Source of the DNA: Cyrtodaria siliqua
Lineage: Eukaryota > Mollusca > Bivalvia > Adapedonta > Hiatellidae
Length of the DNA: 64,000 nucleotides
Direction of reading: 5' to 3'
Assembly (NCBI GenBank): GCA_037043455.1
Contig: JAWPHD010005600.1
Coordinates: 62,001 to 126,000, forward strand
Numbering within the stretch: the stretch's first letter is position 1; each line of letters opens with the position of its first letter. The notes below the pieces were generated by a model that saw nothing but the letters and a program-made list of their open reading frames with translations, did not search any database and was not told where the DNA came from. Shown here piece by piece: positions 54,201-63,796 of the stretch. The translations under genes and the position numbers were made by a program.

Positions 54201-56702
54201 TTGTTTTCAATAAAATAGTAAAAGCTCAGTAAGGTTTTTAAAAATTTAAGAGCATGGTTGCTTTGTTTTTCACTTGATTCCACCAAATTTGTCAAACTAG
54301 ATATAACTTCACTTTGTCAACGATATATTACTATGGACACCATGCAGCCAGTAGAGCAATACAGGCTCTCTTGAGCCTCTAGTTTCTTACCTCATTTATC
54401 ATGAGTCAATTTTAGATGTGCATAAGATACACACAATGATATAAACACTATCAATTGTCACACACTGTAATATGTATTCCTAATTTAATTAGGCCAAACT
54501 TAAAAAATATAATGTTTGCCCTTTCCCGACTGACCCAAAAAAAGGGCCCTACCCAAATATTTTTTCTCATTTTTAGACCTTTTTCCTTTTCTTCAAATGC
54601 CGCTAATAACAAAAGTATTTTTTTGCTACAAAAAAAAGTGTTTGCTTACCTACCGACCCAAATTTGAAAAAGGGTTGGGAAAGGGCAAACATAAATATTT
54701 TTATGTGACCGTAGGAGTAAAATAGGATGTCCACATTTGTATGTATGCTTATAATCCTTACTGCCTTGGCATTTTTAATGTTGTCACTAATTCACCTACA
54801 AAAAATGTTTTCATTATTGATTAAATAAAAGTTTTATGGTAATTAGACTAGACCGGAAGTTTATAGAAAAAAATGATTCTGAAAAATTTATTTATTTAAT
54901 AACGACATTTACACATTTATAATGTATTTATTTATTAGATCACCTGAGCCAAAAGCTCAAGGTGATCTATTGGGATCACTCTTCATCCGTCATCCATCAT
55001 TGTCATCCGTCCGTTGTCGTTGTTAACTTTTCTTCAAATGACCACCTCAGAAACCGCTTGGCCAATTTTGACCAAACTTCACATGGATGATCCTTAGATG
55101 TATGCTTTTTAGATTTGTTAAAATGAGGTCAGCGCGACATCCAAGATGGCCGTCATTACCATATATGGTCGAAACCTTAACAAATATTTTTCTCAAGAAC
55201 CGCTGGACAGATGTCAACAGTTCAAATGGTGACCCTGGTGTCAAATTTGGCCCCGTCCCGGGGGTCACAGTTTTACATAGACTTATATAGGATTTTTTTA
55301 AAAAAAAAATCTTCTCTGTAACTACCAGAACCGGAGGTTTATTATATTGCATTTACTATACTCTTATGGTATTTTACCAAGTTTGTTCAAATGATGACAC
55401 TGGGGTCACATTTGGCCCAACCTCAGGTGTCACATGTTTTACATAAACTTGTATAGGAAAAAACTGAAAAAAATCTTCTCTGAAACCACAAGGCAGCTCT
55501 CATATATGACATGTAGCCCTGGGGTCACATTTGGCCCTGTCCCAGGTGTTACACTCTAGCACCATCATTTTGTATTTGATCTTTACCAAACTTTTTCAGT
55601 GTCTTTATATCAATGTTGTTAACACAACAGAGGCCACATTTGTTGAACAATCTGAACCAAACTTGCACAGATTGTATATGACCATAAAATTTCGAAGAGT
55701 TCGATAATGTGCCAGTACTCGGGTGATCGATTTAGGGCCATCTTGGCCCTCTTGTTTATTTATACACCTTGCAGTTCAGTCATAAATGCAAATATGTGCA
55801 TATGCATAATAGATGTTTTTATCTATTTATATTTGTCCTTCGGGACTCGTCATTAGGAAGAAAAAACAACACAAAACGGTTTTGATTTAAAAGTTAGCGA
55901 GATAATGCAATCATTTTCACCGGTTAATATATTCGCAATTTTATTAAATTTCCAAGACAAAGTGAAAATATTACCCACACAAAGTTGTCCCCGTGTACCA
56001 TCTACATTTCAAGCTAGTGGTTTATTGCGGCTTTTTGCACTTTCAGTTTCTGAATATCTACAATTTACAATTGGTTGTAATTTCAGCCCACCACCAAATC
56101 CTGGACGTAGCAGACAGCCATACAGGGGCAGATTTGGGCGTGGTAGAGGTGTACCTGATTATAAACTCAACCCCGACAGATATACAGAATACTCCTTAGA
56201 AGATGTCGACACCAGCGACGCCTCAAACAAGCAGGCTGCCTTCCAGTTTCTACAGGAACGGAAGGCCCTTAGAGAAGGTGGATTGAATGAAGAAATGGTT
56301 GATGTAGATTCACATGCCTGCTCAAAGGGACAGATCACGTTCAAAAGGCCCTCAAAAGACAAAAGCAGTGATAAACTTAAAACTATCGAACTTGAAGGGC
56401 AATCTTCAAGTACGCAAAATGTGGCCTCAATTGACAAAATGGAAGCTGATGAAGAATTGGGGGATACTAACATTGAAATGGATGAAATAGCTGGTGGACA
56501 TAGTAAAAATGAAAGTAGAAGTGTGGAATCTATGGACATGGGAAAATTGAAGAGGAAGCTGGACGACGCGAATATTACAGACGATAATGATGAGCCTGCA
56601 ATAACAGTGTCTGGTGAGAAGCCTATTGGATTTAAGAGTAGAAAAGTGTCTAAAAGAAATATAAGATCTAGAGACAGGGGGGATGATGAAAATAGTGACT
56701 GA
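45200..56702 (+). CDS. TSSC4: TSSC4, U5 snRNP assembly factor (four coding exons)
   Basis: A largely disordered protein that binds U5 snRNP components and aids tri-snRNP assembly in known orthologues. Joining 45200-45289, 50846-51027, 51858-51942 and 56087-56702, with matched phases and GT/AG sites, gives 320 residues from the ATG at 45210 (human is about 329). Conserved blocks: VPVFQFQNNNLSNRCKDVFG (human VQPFHL...RSRDIF), VPDYKLNPDRYTEYSLEDVD (human VPDYVAHPERWTKYSLEDV), GQITFKRP (GRVIFTKP) and KPIGFKSRKVSKRNIRSRDR (ETVGFHGSRKRSRDH). An Arg/Gly stretch, RGRFGRGRG, precedes VPDY. Upstream ATG in another exon is possible (42276-42515). Divergent to ACTL6A. Confidence 0.92.
45908..47140. mobile_element. 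1.2-kb element with CAGTGATTTT ends, nested MITE inside
   Basis: CAGTGATTTTGTTACC at the left and GTAAAAAAATCACTG at the right form inverted ends; TTCCAGGACTCATAAT and GAGTCCCAGGACTCGTAAC further inside also match as complements. Flanks GGTTATT and GGTCATT are a possible 7-8 bp duplication with a mismatch. In the first TSSC4 intron. Confidence 0.72.
46402..46942. mobile_element. 541-bp MITE with TTAAAGAGGCACTACC ends, nested
   Basis: TTAAAGAGGCACTACCTATA at the left and TATAGGTAGAGCCTCTTTAA at the right are inverted with one mismatch. TTAA lies at each extremity. The interior has GTTCCGAT- and AACGAAT-type repeats (GCAAACGAATCGATCGGAAC). Confidence 0.85.
47145..47770. repeat. Diverged tandem repeat, 125-147-bp period, about five copies
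   Basis: Each unit carries TTGGGATTG-CATTTGGGGTCA, CTGGGGTCAAGGTC, TACTAAAAATAGAAAAACG and a TGAAACTTGC-AGGTAGC block. Minus-strand frames through it are repeats (SNSDLDPSDPKCNPKL) and not genes. Confidence 0.85.
48285..49180. repeat. Diverged tandem and inverted repeats in a TSSC4 intron
   Basis: TAACTTTGTTGTCCTTTGGA, GTAGAATGTTCAAATTTCAT and ATAACCTC-TGGTCATTGTTC recur at about 48365, 48694 and 48885. The block 48555-48640 is an inverted copy. The array probably continues the class at 47145. Confidence 0.75.
49815..50137. mobile_element. MITE family M2, second copy
   Basis: CTTAAAGGTACACATGACAA at the left, AGATTGCCATATGTCCCTTT at the right; internal TTTGTTCAATCATTAATATT. About 320 bp, diverged from 31719-32047. 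Confidence 0.85.
50140..50840. other. Intron DNA without recognisable feature
   Basis: AT-rich end of the first TSSC4 intron. No repeat or coding signal noticed. Confidence 0.45.
50846..51027 (+). CDS. TSSC4: TSSC4 exon with the CKDVFGCL block
   Basis: 182 bases; acceptor GATTCAAAG, donor GTATTC. Encodes CKDVFGCLDELELKHKAFER, VRSTEDSELDTSLIHQGPSQ and EDMETINPDHPQFKHPASFS. The RCKDVFGCL start is the conserved motif found as RSRDIFDCL in human. Confidence 0.93.
51066..51184. repeat. Palindrome with ~55-bp arms, relative of 21321-21467
   Basis: TCATTCATTATTGAATTTG pairs with AAATTCAATAATGGATGA; GATATAATGTGAGGCTC pairs with GAGCATTATATC around CTTGCC. The adjoining ATTCTATTTATCA also follows the 21.3-kb palindrome. 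Just downstream of the TSSC4 50846 exon. Confidence 0.88.
51858..51942 (+). CDS. TSSC4: TSSC4 basic, His-rich exon
   Basis: 85 bases; acceptor TATTGTTTAG, donor GTATTC. Enters phase 1, leaves phase 2. Encodes RDYHSNKKGGRHGHESAGSH then QQDFKKP. Low-complexity linker between the conserved blocks. Confidence 0.9.
52000..52735. repeat. Diverged tandem repeat, about 165-180-bp period
   Basis: CATCTGATCTTTATCAAACTTG recurs (quoted parts CATCTGATCTTTA and CAAACTTG) at about 52150, 52290, 52460 and 52625. TTTGAAAA-CAGCTAGAT and GAGTT-TGGCCTTGATT follow. Common bivalve intronic repeat type. Confidence 0.82.
52838..54382 (+). mobile_element. Hairpin-ended element with 321-bp internal tandem array
   Basis: Starts TAGCTCTACTGATCAGAGAT then CAGCAGAGCT, a terminal hairpin, followed by GTCCGTCGTCCGTCTGTCC. 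The interior is an array of 321-bp units (AACTTGTAGCGACTAC at about 53230, 53551, 53872). Each unit is made of two related halves with CAAGATGGCCG and GGCTGCCAGCGGCCAT. It ends AGGCTCTCTTGAGCCT (6-bp stem) followed by CTAG and T. Hairpin plus CTAG-T recalls Helitron/HINE 3' ends; this is inference. Confidence 0.72.
54489..54703. mobile_element. MITE family M4, copy 3
   Basis: TTAGGCCAAACTTAAAAAAT and AATGTTTGCCCTTTCCC at the left; GGGAAAGGGCAAACATAAAT at the right. The interior carries CCTACCGACCC as in the other copies. Confidence 0.82.
54945..55754 (+). mobile_element. Hairpin-ended repeat element (GATCACCTGAGC ... CTTG)
   Basis: Begins GATCACCTGAGCCAAAAGCT then CAAGGTGATC, a terminal hairpin, followed by CATCCGTCATCCATC and GTCCGTTGTCG. 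The interior has repeated CTTCTCT-GAAACCACA and TCAAATTTGGCCC units. It ends GGGCCATCTTGGCCCT (stem) followed by CTTG and T. Confidence 0.75.
56087..56702 (+). CDS. TSSC4: TSSC4 last exon
   Basis: Acceptor TTGTAATTTCAG; the stop TGA is at 56700-56702. Encodes PPPNPGRSRQPYRGRFGRGR, GVPDYKLNPDRYTEYSLEDV, ITFKRPSKDK and the basic tail KPIGFKSRKVSKRNIRSRDR. The upstream open stretch 55905-56086 is intron read-through and is excluded because AG precedes CCCACC in the right phase. Confidence 0.95.
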
Positions 56703-56749
56703 ATAGTTCACGCTGGAAATTGACACATTTCTATCAAATCATGCAGAAA

Positions 56750-56755
56750 AATAAA
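56750..56755 (+). promoter_or_regulatory. TSSC4 polyadenylation signal
   Basis: AATAAA 48 bases after the stop codon, followed by a GT-rich stretch (GTGTTTTCTGGTGG). Confidence 0.7.
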
Positions 56756-56899
56756 GTGTTTTCTGGTGGTTTTTAGGCAGAAAGGATCTTTGTACAATCT
56801 CAAATAATTACATTTTGAAGGCAAAACAAAAAGAGAGTTTTTTTTTATGTTCATTTTCGATGTGAAATATAAACTGCTGAGGAATATGAAGATTCCCAA

Positions 56900-57420
56900 C
56901 CCCTTTGAAACACTCCACCACCTAGTTATACAAACATTGCTTCAGAGAAAAATCAGCAATAAACTACATTCGTAAAAGGATGTTCCCAGCAATATATTTT
57001 GTGATGTAATTTGATATAAAGCTGAGTGATTGGGTGAACCAACACAAGACAGCCATTTGAGTCATTTGGCTATATTGCTTTGACCGTATGAACTCTTTTC
57101 TGGAGCATGTCAAATGTGCAGTAGTTTCAGTATTATATAAATGCTTGTTGTTGCCCGTTGCAAACTTAGTTTTATAAGTCAGCTGCTATTAAACCATGTT
57201 ATTGCTCTATCGAGAAAATAAAGGTTATAATATTGGTTTGCGGAATTATATTTGTTTATAATAGATGGGCACAATGTGACGTACATTTATTACATGTACA
57301 CTGATACAAAATAATTAAAAATTATAGTTGTAATTATTGTGCTTACAGTTTTATCTAGGTCACCCTTTTATTCTGCAAAGACTTTATAAAAAATGACAAG
57401 GTCTAACTCATAACCACATA
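56900..57420. other. 3' flank of TSSC4, no further feature
   Basis: AT-rich. A second AATAAA-like stretch occurs near 57218 (AAAATAAAGG) and could be an alternative poly(A) signal. Nothing else noticed. Confidence 0.45.
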
Positions 57421-57424
57421 TGCA

Positions 57425-57550
57425 AACGTGGAAACGTGGCTCCATCGTAAATGGAGTGTCTACTTTAGAATTTGCAGCCTGGCATGTTAATTCCTGTTAG
57501 GCGCCATATAAGCTTTCATGTGTTGGTGTGCCATAAAACCCAATTCATTT
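57425..57550 (-). repeat. Dispersed repeat family R1, inverted partial copy
   Basis: AACGTGGCTCCATCGTAAAT, GGAGTGTCTAC and TTAGGCGCCATATAA are the complement of blocks in 26990-27190. Confidence 0.75.
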
Positions 57551-57599
57551 ATAAAAAATGATTCTAGTAGCTCCCTTGCTTGATGCTCAGCATATAAAG

Positions 57600-57780
57600 G
57601 GTAGTTCTGGGACTGGTCGGGTGTAGACAGTCGGGCAGGTGTCGGACTGGGTGGGGTATCATGTTGTGTCTACGATGTGGTAGTTCAGTTTAGTAGAACT
57701 ATAAAGTTGAGCATTAACTAAGAGCTTTACTGCTACAAGCTGACACCATCATGATAGAATGAAATATTGCTAAAAGGACC
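57600..57780. mobile_element. SINE (S2) body fragment
   Basis: GACTGGGTGGGGTATCATGT, TGTCTACGATGTGG and ACTATAAAGTTGAGCATTAA match the body of the SINE split at 23890-24950. No tRNA head. Confidence 0.55.
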
Positions 57781-58039
57781 TTAAACCACATACATACATC
57801 TATCTGGTCCACAATGAGGTATTGAAACAAACAATTGGTAATTTCATTTCTGTAATTTCAAAGAGATTGGCAACTTTAGTGCGTGCTTATTTAAAGGGAC
57901 TGGAGGCAGTCTTGAAAAATTATGAGTGTCAATCCAAACAGGAATAAAACCATTATGTGTTTCAGTTTCTTATTCATTTTGCATATGCACTAAACTAGAC
58001 ACCATGGTCAGTAGGATTTAATTATTATCCCGGAAGTGG

Positions 58040-59690
58040 GATATAGTAATGCCCTCTGTCCATCCGTCTGTCTCATTTCGTGTTCGCAGCATAACTCAAA
58101 ATCTACTAGAGGGACTGCAATGAAATTCCACACCATGATAGAGGGCTTTGAGAGAAAGTGCAGAGCGCAAGAACCATAACTCTGTCTTTATTAAATTAAG
58201 AGTTATTGCCCTTTGTAATTTTATACTTACCGTCCGTCCCATTTCGTGTTTGCTCTATAACTCGAGAACTACTAGAGGGATTGCAATGATAGAGGGCAAA
58301 GTAAGCCACATGTTACCTTCGGTTTAATTATTGTTTATAAATATTTGGTCTAGAAAACTCGACATCTTGGATAGGTTTTTATTGCTAAATCATAAATATT
58401 AGTTTAAATGAAGTTCCTATTGATAACAGCTGTACTGAGTACATACAATTAAAATAATTTGTTCTTTGATCAAAAAGTAGACTTCATAAGAGCTTTAAAG
58501 CGTCATTTGAATTATATTACTGTTTTATATAGCACAAACTAGCGGAGTTTTCCCAGCCAAACTATTTCAATAACAAGAAGCCGCCTGTCCCCCGCCGCAG
58601 TATTTTTCGATATGTGTGGCTATAGACATGGGTGTTGGTGCGGTGTGTGCATGTAAGATTTATGTACACTACCAATGTTGCCACATAATCTTACGGATGG
58701 CGGGAGATGTACAGTACTGGTTCTACCCAGGAAAAGTGGGTGGTCTGCCTCCACCACAAAACATTGACCGTCATATATAACCTTGCATGGGTTAAAAATG
58801 ACGTAACACACCATACAAACAAATATAAAAGGAGAAGTATATGAAGCTCTGCACTTCGTCTCATTGCCCTCATTAGTTTTTGAGTTATAGAGCAGACATG
58901 AAATTGGACAGGCTGCCCTTTGTAATTTTATACTTATAATTCGTGTCTGCTCAATAAAATTCCATACAATGATAGAGGGCAATGAGAGGAAGTGCAGAGT
59001 GCAAGAACCATTACTCTGTCTTTATTTAAATTAGAGTTATTGCCCTTTGTAATTTTATACTTATAATTTGTGTCCGCTCTGCAACTCAAAAACTACACGA
59101 GGGCTCAATGAAATTTCACACAATGATAGAGGGCAATGAGAGGCAGCGCAGAATGCAAGAACCGTTACTCTGTGTTCATTCAAATTGGAGTTATTGCCCT
59201 TTATAATTTTATTCTTAGAATTATTGTGCGAAGCATAACTCAAAAACTAGTGATGGGATTGCAATGAAACTTCACACAATTTTTGAGGGCAATGAGAGGA
59301 AGTGCAGAGTGCAAGAACTGTAACTCTGTCTTCATTCAAATTATAGTTATTGCACTTTGTAATGTTATACTTACAATTCTTGTCCGGAGCATAACTCAAA
59401 AACCCTCATGGGACTTCAATGAACCATCACACAGTGATAAAGGCCAATGAGAGGAAGTAGAGAGCACAAAACCATAACTCTATCTTAATTCAAAATAGAG
59501 TTATTGCCCATTGGAATTTTATACTTCTAATTCATATACGTGGCTTAACTCAAAGCAATTATAATGGGAATGCAATGGAACTTCACACAATGATAAAGGG
59601 CAATGAGAGAAATTGCAGAGCTCTACAATCAATCTTCAGTTAAATTAGAGTTATTGCCCCTTGTTATGTTATACTTGCAATTCTGCTGGG
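58040..59690. repeat. Tandem repeat, about 155-bp period, with nested SINE
   Basis: The unit carries AGCATAACTCAAAAAC, ATGAAATTTCACACAATGAT, AGAGGGCAATGAGAGGAAGT, GCAGAGTGCAAGAACC, TCTGTCTT and GAGTTATTGCCCTTTGTAAT. It recurs from about 58080 to 59690 at roughly 155-bp spacing, with truncated units near 58280-58310. The SINE at 58600-58830 interrupts. Confidence 0.9.
58600..58830. mobile_element. SINE (S3) body, nested in tandem repeat
   Basis: ATGGCGGGAGATGTACAGTA, CTGGTTCTACCCAGG, GTGGTCTGCCTCCACCACAA and CATATATAACCTTGCATGGG match the body of 26020-26283 in the opposite orientation. The tRNA head is missing. Confidence 0.78.
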
Positions 59691-59814
59691 TGATACGCCA
59701 TAAATTATGATAAGTTGAGTATACATTTCGGGTAGCATCCATCGGATCTACCGATTTTCCTGTTTTCAAATGTTTTTCAATGCTACAATAACGACAACTC
59801 TAGACCCTAGCCCA

Positions 59815-60350
59815 CAACGTAGCGTGAATTTGTACGGACGTCTGTCCGTGAACTTTTCTGTGGAGACTACTCCACTGAAACTCTGATTTTCATCAGGGCC
59901 TATAAATGTGGAAATATAATAGTTAAACTTTCAATCCAGTTTTCATATAAGGTTAGTAGTGCTCAAAAAATAAATAACCTTGACCCTTGACCTTAAACAT
60001 ATATGACACAAAATGTGACGCGTGACACACTACATACACGCACAGTTGTCATTCCATTATCTGAAACTGTTCAGGAGATGGAGGACACGAACATGATCCA
60101 TGGCTGAATATGAGATCACCAGTTGTGTGTGCAACTGATATCCTAATCTCAAGCAGTTGAAGAATATGGACAAGACATTCAAATAGCATGACCTTGATCC
60201 CTGACTTTGACCTGGAACATATGACCCCAAAATAAATGTGGGACACACCATCTATTGAAAACATAGTATACAAATTCACCTCAATGTCTACGGGGTTTCG
60301 AAAATATGGACTTGACATGCATAATAAACTCAAGTTCATCCGGGCCCTAT
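59815..60350. repeat. Diverged tandem repeat with CTTGAC blocks
   Basis: ACGGACGTCTGTCCGTGAAC at the left (GTCCGT signature), then repeats of TGACCTTGA-CC and ATATGACACAAAATGTGA/ATATGACCCCAAAATAAATG at about 60000 and 60220. ACACACTACAT and CACACCATCTAT follow each. Confidence 0.7.
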
Positions 60351-60442
60351 CAATTGTCACCAGTGGAAAAAAACTCAGTCACCAATTTTGCTAATTGTCG
60401 GAACTCGTCCAAGATTGTATAGCAACACATCTTCACGTCAAA

Positions 60443-61013
60443 TTTAAAACTAACCCGCCAAATAATGGCAAAATTACACTACAGAATCGTTTATTCCAGC
60501 TCTATCCAGTCGTTCAGGTCAAAAAATAATGTATATGTGCCGATTAAAATTATAGTTTTATTCATGTGTTCTTAACTTCTTAACATACCTGTGATTGAAT
60601 ATGCGTCTTAATTCAACACTCTAGTTTTGGGCTTTGGCATGGCTGGTTAAAGCCGTTTATATTGTGTCGATAGAGTTTGGATTCTCAAAATATGCAAGTT
60701 ATATATACTGAATCAAACAGCTAACGCACCAGTAGACAATACCTTTAATGTATGAACTTATTATATGCCGACTGGTACCATTGGAGACAGGTGATTTGAA
60801 TGATTTTTTTTAATTTACAGTCGTTAATGACAAGTTATTTGTCTCGTTCTGAATGAAATTTGTTTTGCTTTATTGATTGTTATTATTAAGATATTACAGG
60901 TATTGTCTACTGGTGCGTTAGCTGTTTGGTTCAGTATAGACACCTCGTCATGAGTATGTTTAGAACGGTATACATATTTTGTAAAAATCGTTGTTGGTGG
61001 GATAGCTACTTTA
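60443..61013 (-). mobile_element. MITE family M1 copy split by a hairpin insertion
   Basis: Left TTTAAAACTAACCCGCCAAA; right TTGTTGGTGGGATAGCTACT then TTAA. Body landmarks TCTATAGAGTTTGGATTCTC-like are in the reverse sense. Between about 60716 and 60935 it is interrupted by an insertion with exact inverted ends, AACAGCTAACGCACCAGTAG then ACAATACCT, and their complement. Confidence 0.85.
60716..60935. mobile_element. Small inverted-repeat insertion nested in M1
   Basis: AACAGCTAACGCACCAGTAG at about 60717 and CTACTGGTGCGTTAGCTGTT ending at about 60928 are exact complements; the arms are about 30 bp. Confidence 0.88.
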
Positions 61014-61029
61014 ATGAAAATCATTAATC

Positions 61030-61676
61030 TGAAGCCGTTTATATATACACTAATATTTTCGCGATAACAAACTGATATTTTCTACTTTTGACAAAATCAA
61101 GGACAATAACTCCGTAAAGCATGCGCAATTTGGTAATTGTTGAACACTTCCAAGATCTCGAACACACCACGACAACAAACATGCGAATATCGTGCTTCTT
61201 TCTCGCAGGATTTTCACCAAACTTCATTAGAATGTTCCTTATCTGCATCTAACATCACATGCACATTTCGGTTCGCTGTGACCTACTTTTGACAAAATAT
61301 AGGTCACGTGCTCTCAGCTACGACATGCGTATCTTGCTTCTTTCTCGTAAGATCTTCACCAAACTTCACCAGAATGTTCGTAATGCGCATCTTACATCAT
61401 GTGCAGAATTTCGGGTCGCTATGACCTACTTTCGACGAAATATAGGTCACTTACGGTCTCCGCTTCGACATGCGTATCTTGCTTCCTTCTTGCAGGATGT
61501 TCACCAAAGTTCACCAGCATGTTCCTCATATGCATCTGATGTCGCTGTGACATACTTTCGACAAAACATAGGTCATGTCCGGTCTCCGCTAGGACATCTT
61601 TCTATCTCTTGTGTTGGTCGAATCAAACATTTGGACCTTTATAATAGGGCTCGACATGTAGGCCGTGGCCTTCTAG
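61030..61676 (+). mobile_element. Hairpin-ended element with 145-bp internal repeats
   Basis: Three to four units with CGACATGCGTATCTTGCTTC, TTCACCAAACTTCACCAGAA, TGTTC and GACCTACTTTCGAC-AAATATAGGTCA. Ends AGGCCGTGGCCT (stem) then TCTAG and T at 61672-61677, like the end of 52838-54382. Confidence 0.7.
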
Positions 61677-61678
61677 TT

Positions 61679-61942
61679 TTATACATAATCAAGGTAAGGT
61701 CTAATGCACGTTGACTTGCTCATTGTGAACTCTTCTGAGTTTTTTTTTTTTAAACAAACCTTCAAAACAGATTTTGTGAAATTATCGCTTAAACAAGAAC
61801 GAGCTAACAGACTGACGAACGAACGAAGTTCACCTGACATTTGACCAGTAGTGCTATATTTTTTTTCAAGAACTATTGTACATATTTCGTCAGTTTCTTC
61901 TTCAGAAATCATCTTAATCCTATATAACGCTCCCATGGTCAA
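61679..61942 (-). other. Open frame of 87 codons, not supported as a gene
   Basis: Hydrophilic, SEEETDEICTIVLEKKYS-like. No recognised domain, no splice or promoter context. Listed only as unexplained open DNA. Confidence 0.15.
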
Positions 61943-61977
61943 TCATGTTCACACCTATGGTTAATAGTTTGAATAGA

Positions 61978-62180
61978 TATGACTGGCGTGGCCCGGTGTA
62001 TAGTGCGGGGTACTTGAAACCAGAGGGCCCGGGTTCAAGTCTCACCAACGCCACTGAGTTTCGTCTGTGTGTTCTTGCGCAAGGCCTCGACTGTCGGATG
62101 CGGAAATAAACCGGGTGGTCCCGTGTATCAGAGACTATCCTCTGCGCATGTTAAAGAATCTTAGGAATATATTCGTAGAG
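61978..62180 (+). mobile_element. tRNA-derived SINE, family S1, head intact
   Basis: Starts TGGCGTGGCCCGGTGTATAG (A-box-like) and has GGGCCCGGGTTCAAGTCTCA (B box) ending CCAACGCCACT, a tRNA-like head whose ends pair (TGGCGT/ACGCCA). The body GTGTTCTTGCGCAAGGC, GGTGGTCCCGTGTATCAGAG and CCTCTGCGCATGTTAAAGAA matches the inverted copies at 9290-9565 and 30930-31215. Confidence 0.88.
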
Positions 62181-62499
62181 ATCATTATGTACCATAGACT
62201 AAAAGTTAACGTTTTCAACGACAGCCCGGAGTGAAAAAAAGTAGATGTATACGGAAAACTATCAAAAAAACCTTCCGCTTTTCTGTAGAGATAATAGGGC
62301 AAGCAATACAAATATTTTTCTCAAGTACATTTTGCTCATATCCCTGATTTATGTACATACCATATAATGAATTTGGACTTCGATTTTTTTTTTAACAGAA
62401 TTTAATAAATCAGTTATTTGTATGAAGATTTTACTACTATCGCTCTTCACGATTAAGAGAGTGACCTATATATAGACTATCGATAAAGCTATGGTAAAC

Positions 62500-62622
62500 A
62501 CGAAGTCGGATAGAGTCTATGACGAGAAATCGTTAACATTAAGAAACCGTGGCCGGTCGTTACGCTCCCTCCCTTTCAGTTTCTTAAAGGTGAAGATTTC
62601 TCTTCATAGCCTCTATCCCATA
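62500..62622. repeat. Imperfect hairpin
   Basis: GGATAGAGTCTATGACGAGA then AACATTAAGAAAC pairs with GTTTCTTAAAGGTGAAG and TCTCTTCATAGCCTCTATCC. Arms about 45 bp; the centre is CGTGGCCGGTCGTTACG. Confidence 0.75.
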
Positions 62623-62654
62623 CGTGTGATGTTGTTCGTGTTTTTTTTACGAAC

Positions 62655-63010
62655 TCCGTTTTAGCTCTACTGGCTGAAGGCCAACAGAGCTTATGGGATG
62701 TCGAGTTGTCCGTCGTCCGTCCGTTAACTTTTGCCTCGTTAACACGATAGCGCCTTCATTTTTCATCCGATCTTTTTCAAACTTTACCAGAATGTTAATA
62801 TCAATAAAAGCTCGGAAGAGTTCGAAAACCAGCCAGTTTGAGCCCGTAACACCAGAGGTATGACCCTTGATTTAGTTAAAAGTTCTAATAGTTTGCCTCA
62901 ACAAGATAGGGCCTCATTTTTCATCTGATCTTTATTAAACTTTACCTGGTTGTTGATATCAATAAAAACTTGGACAGCCAGATCGGACCATTTACACCGG
63001 AGTTATGATA
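62655..63010 (+). mobile_element. 5' part of a hairpin-ended element
   Basis: TTAGCTCTACTGGCTGAAGG then CCAACAGAGCTTATG and CCGTCGTCCGTCCG match the 5' end of 52838-54382. The following CATCCGATCTTT and TCATCTGATCTTTATTAAAC units resemble the array at 52000. The 3' end is not identified. Confidence 0.7.
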
Positions 63011-63790
63011 GCTAGAAGCTGCATGTCAGATCCATATACGATTCCTTTAGGTACCCTTTGACTGTCAATCAACTTCTGTGGCATACTAACTCGCGTGTAA
63101 CATAGCCTACAAGTTAAACAGTTGAGTACAAGTCTGTATCAGTCATTAATCAGTCATTAAACAGGCAACCTTAGTACAAAAGGACCTGAGGTATCGAGTT
63201 AGAAGGAATCGACTTTAATTACATATCTGAACTAGAACGAAGTCGACATCGCAAATACCCACGTTTTCTTCACACAGGCCACCCCCATCCACCACCACAC
63301 ACACACATATAGGAGAACAACATATTATTATACACTGTAATCCCTTCATCAAATGTTCGTTTGAGACATAATTTTAAAAAAAAATGACCCCCTGAAACCC
63401 TTCCCCCACCACCCACCTCCTCCAACCCCAACCCCAAGGGAAGACGACCTTTAATAGTTTTAAAACATTTTTCACATATAAAACTAGTGGACTGTCCTTA
63501 TGATGTATATATACTAAAGGAGGAGAAACGCTGTTTGGGAATTTCCGCTGTATATTGTATGGTATAATATGCTGCTGTTAATCGAATGGTACGTGGTTAC
63601 ATTAGACATTTTATACATTATTAGCGAAAATTCCCGAGTGGCGTTTCTTTTTTCCTTTAGTTTATATAACTTGATGATTTTAATATTGTTTGTATTTCCA
63701 TGGAAACAACATTTCATTCAGTACTTCATATATAATTTGTTTTGTTTTTATTATATTCTTTGAAATTACATCATTAATTCTACCAGATTT
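63010..63790. other. No recognisable feature
   Basis: Includes CA and CCCC-rich short tracts near 63270-63440 but no supported gene or named repeat. Frames at 63514-63763 are unsupported. Confidence 0.45.
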
Positions 63791-63796
63791 CTCTGA

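Noticed and set aside
55905..56086. N-terminal extension of the last TSSC4 exon (MQSFSPVNIF...)
   Set aside because: It is intronic read-through: a strong acceptor at 56081-56086 joins in phase with the upstream exon, and the extension has no family match.
61978..62050. A functional tRNA gene
   Set aside because: tRNA-like boxes with paired ends, but it continues into a SINE body present elsewhere in the window.
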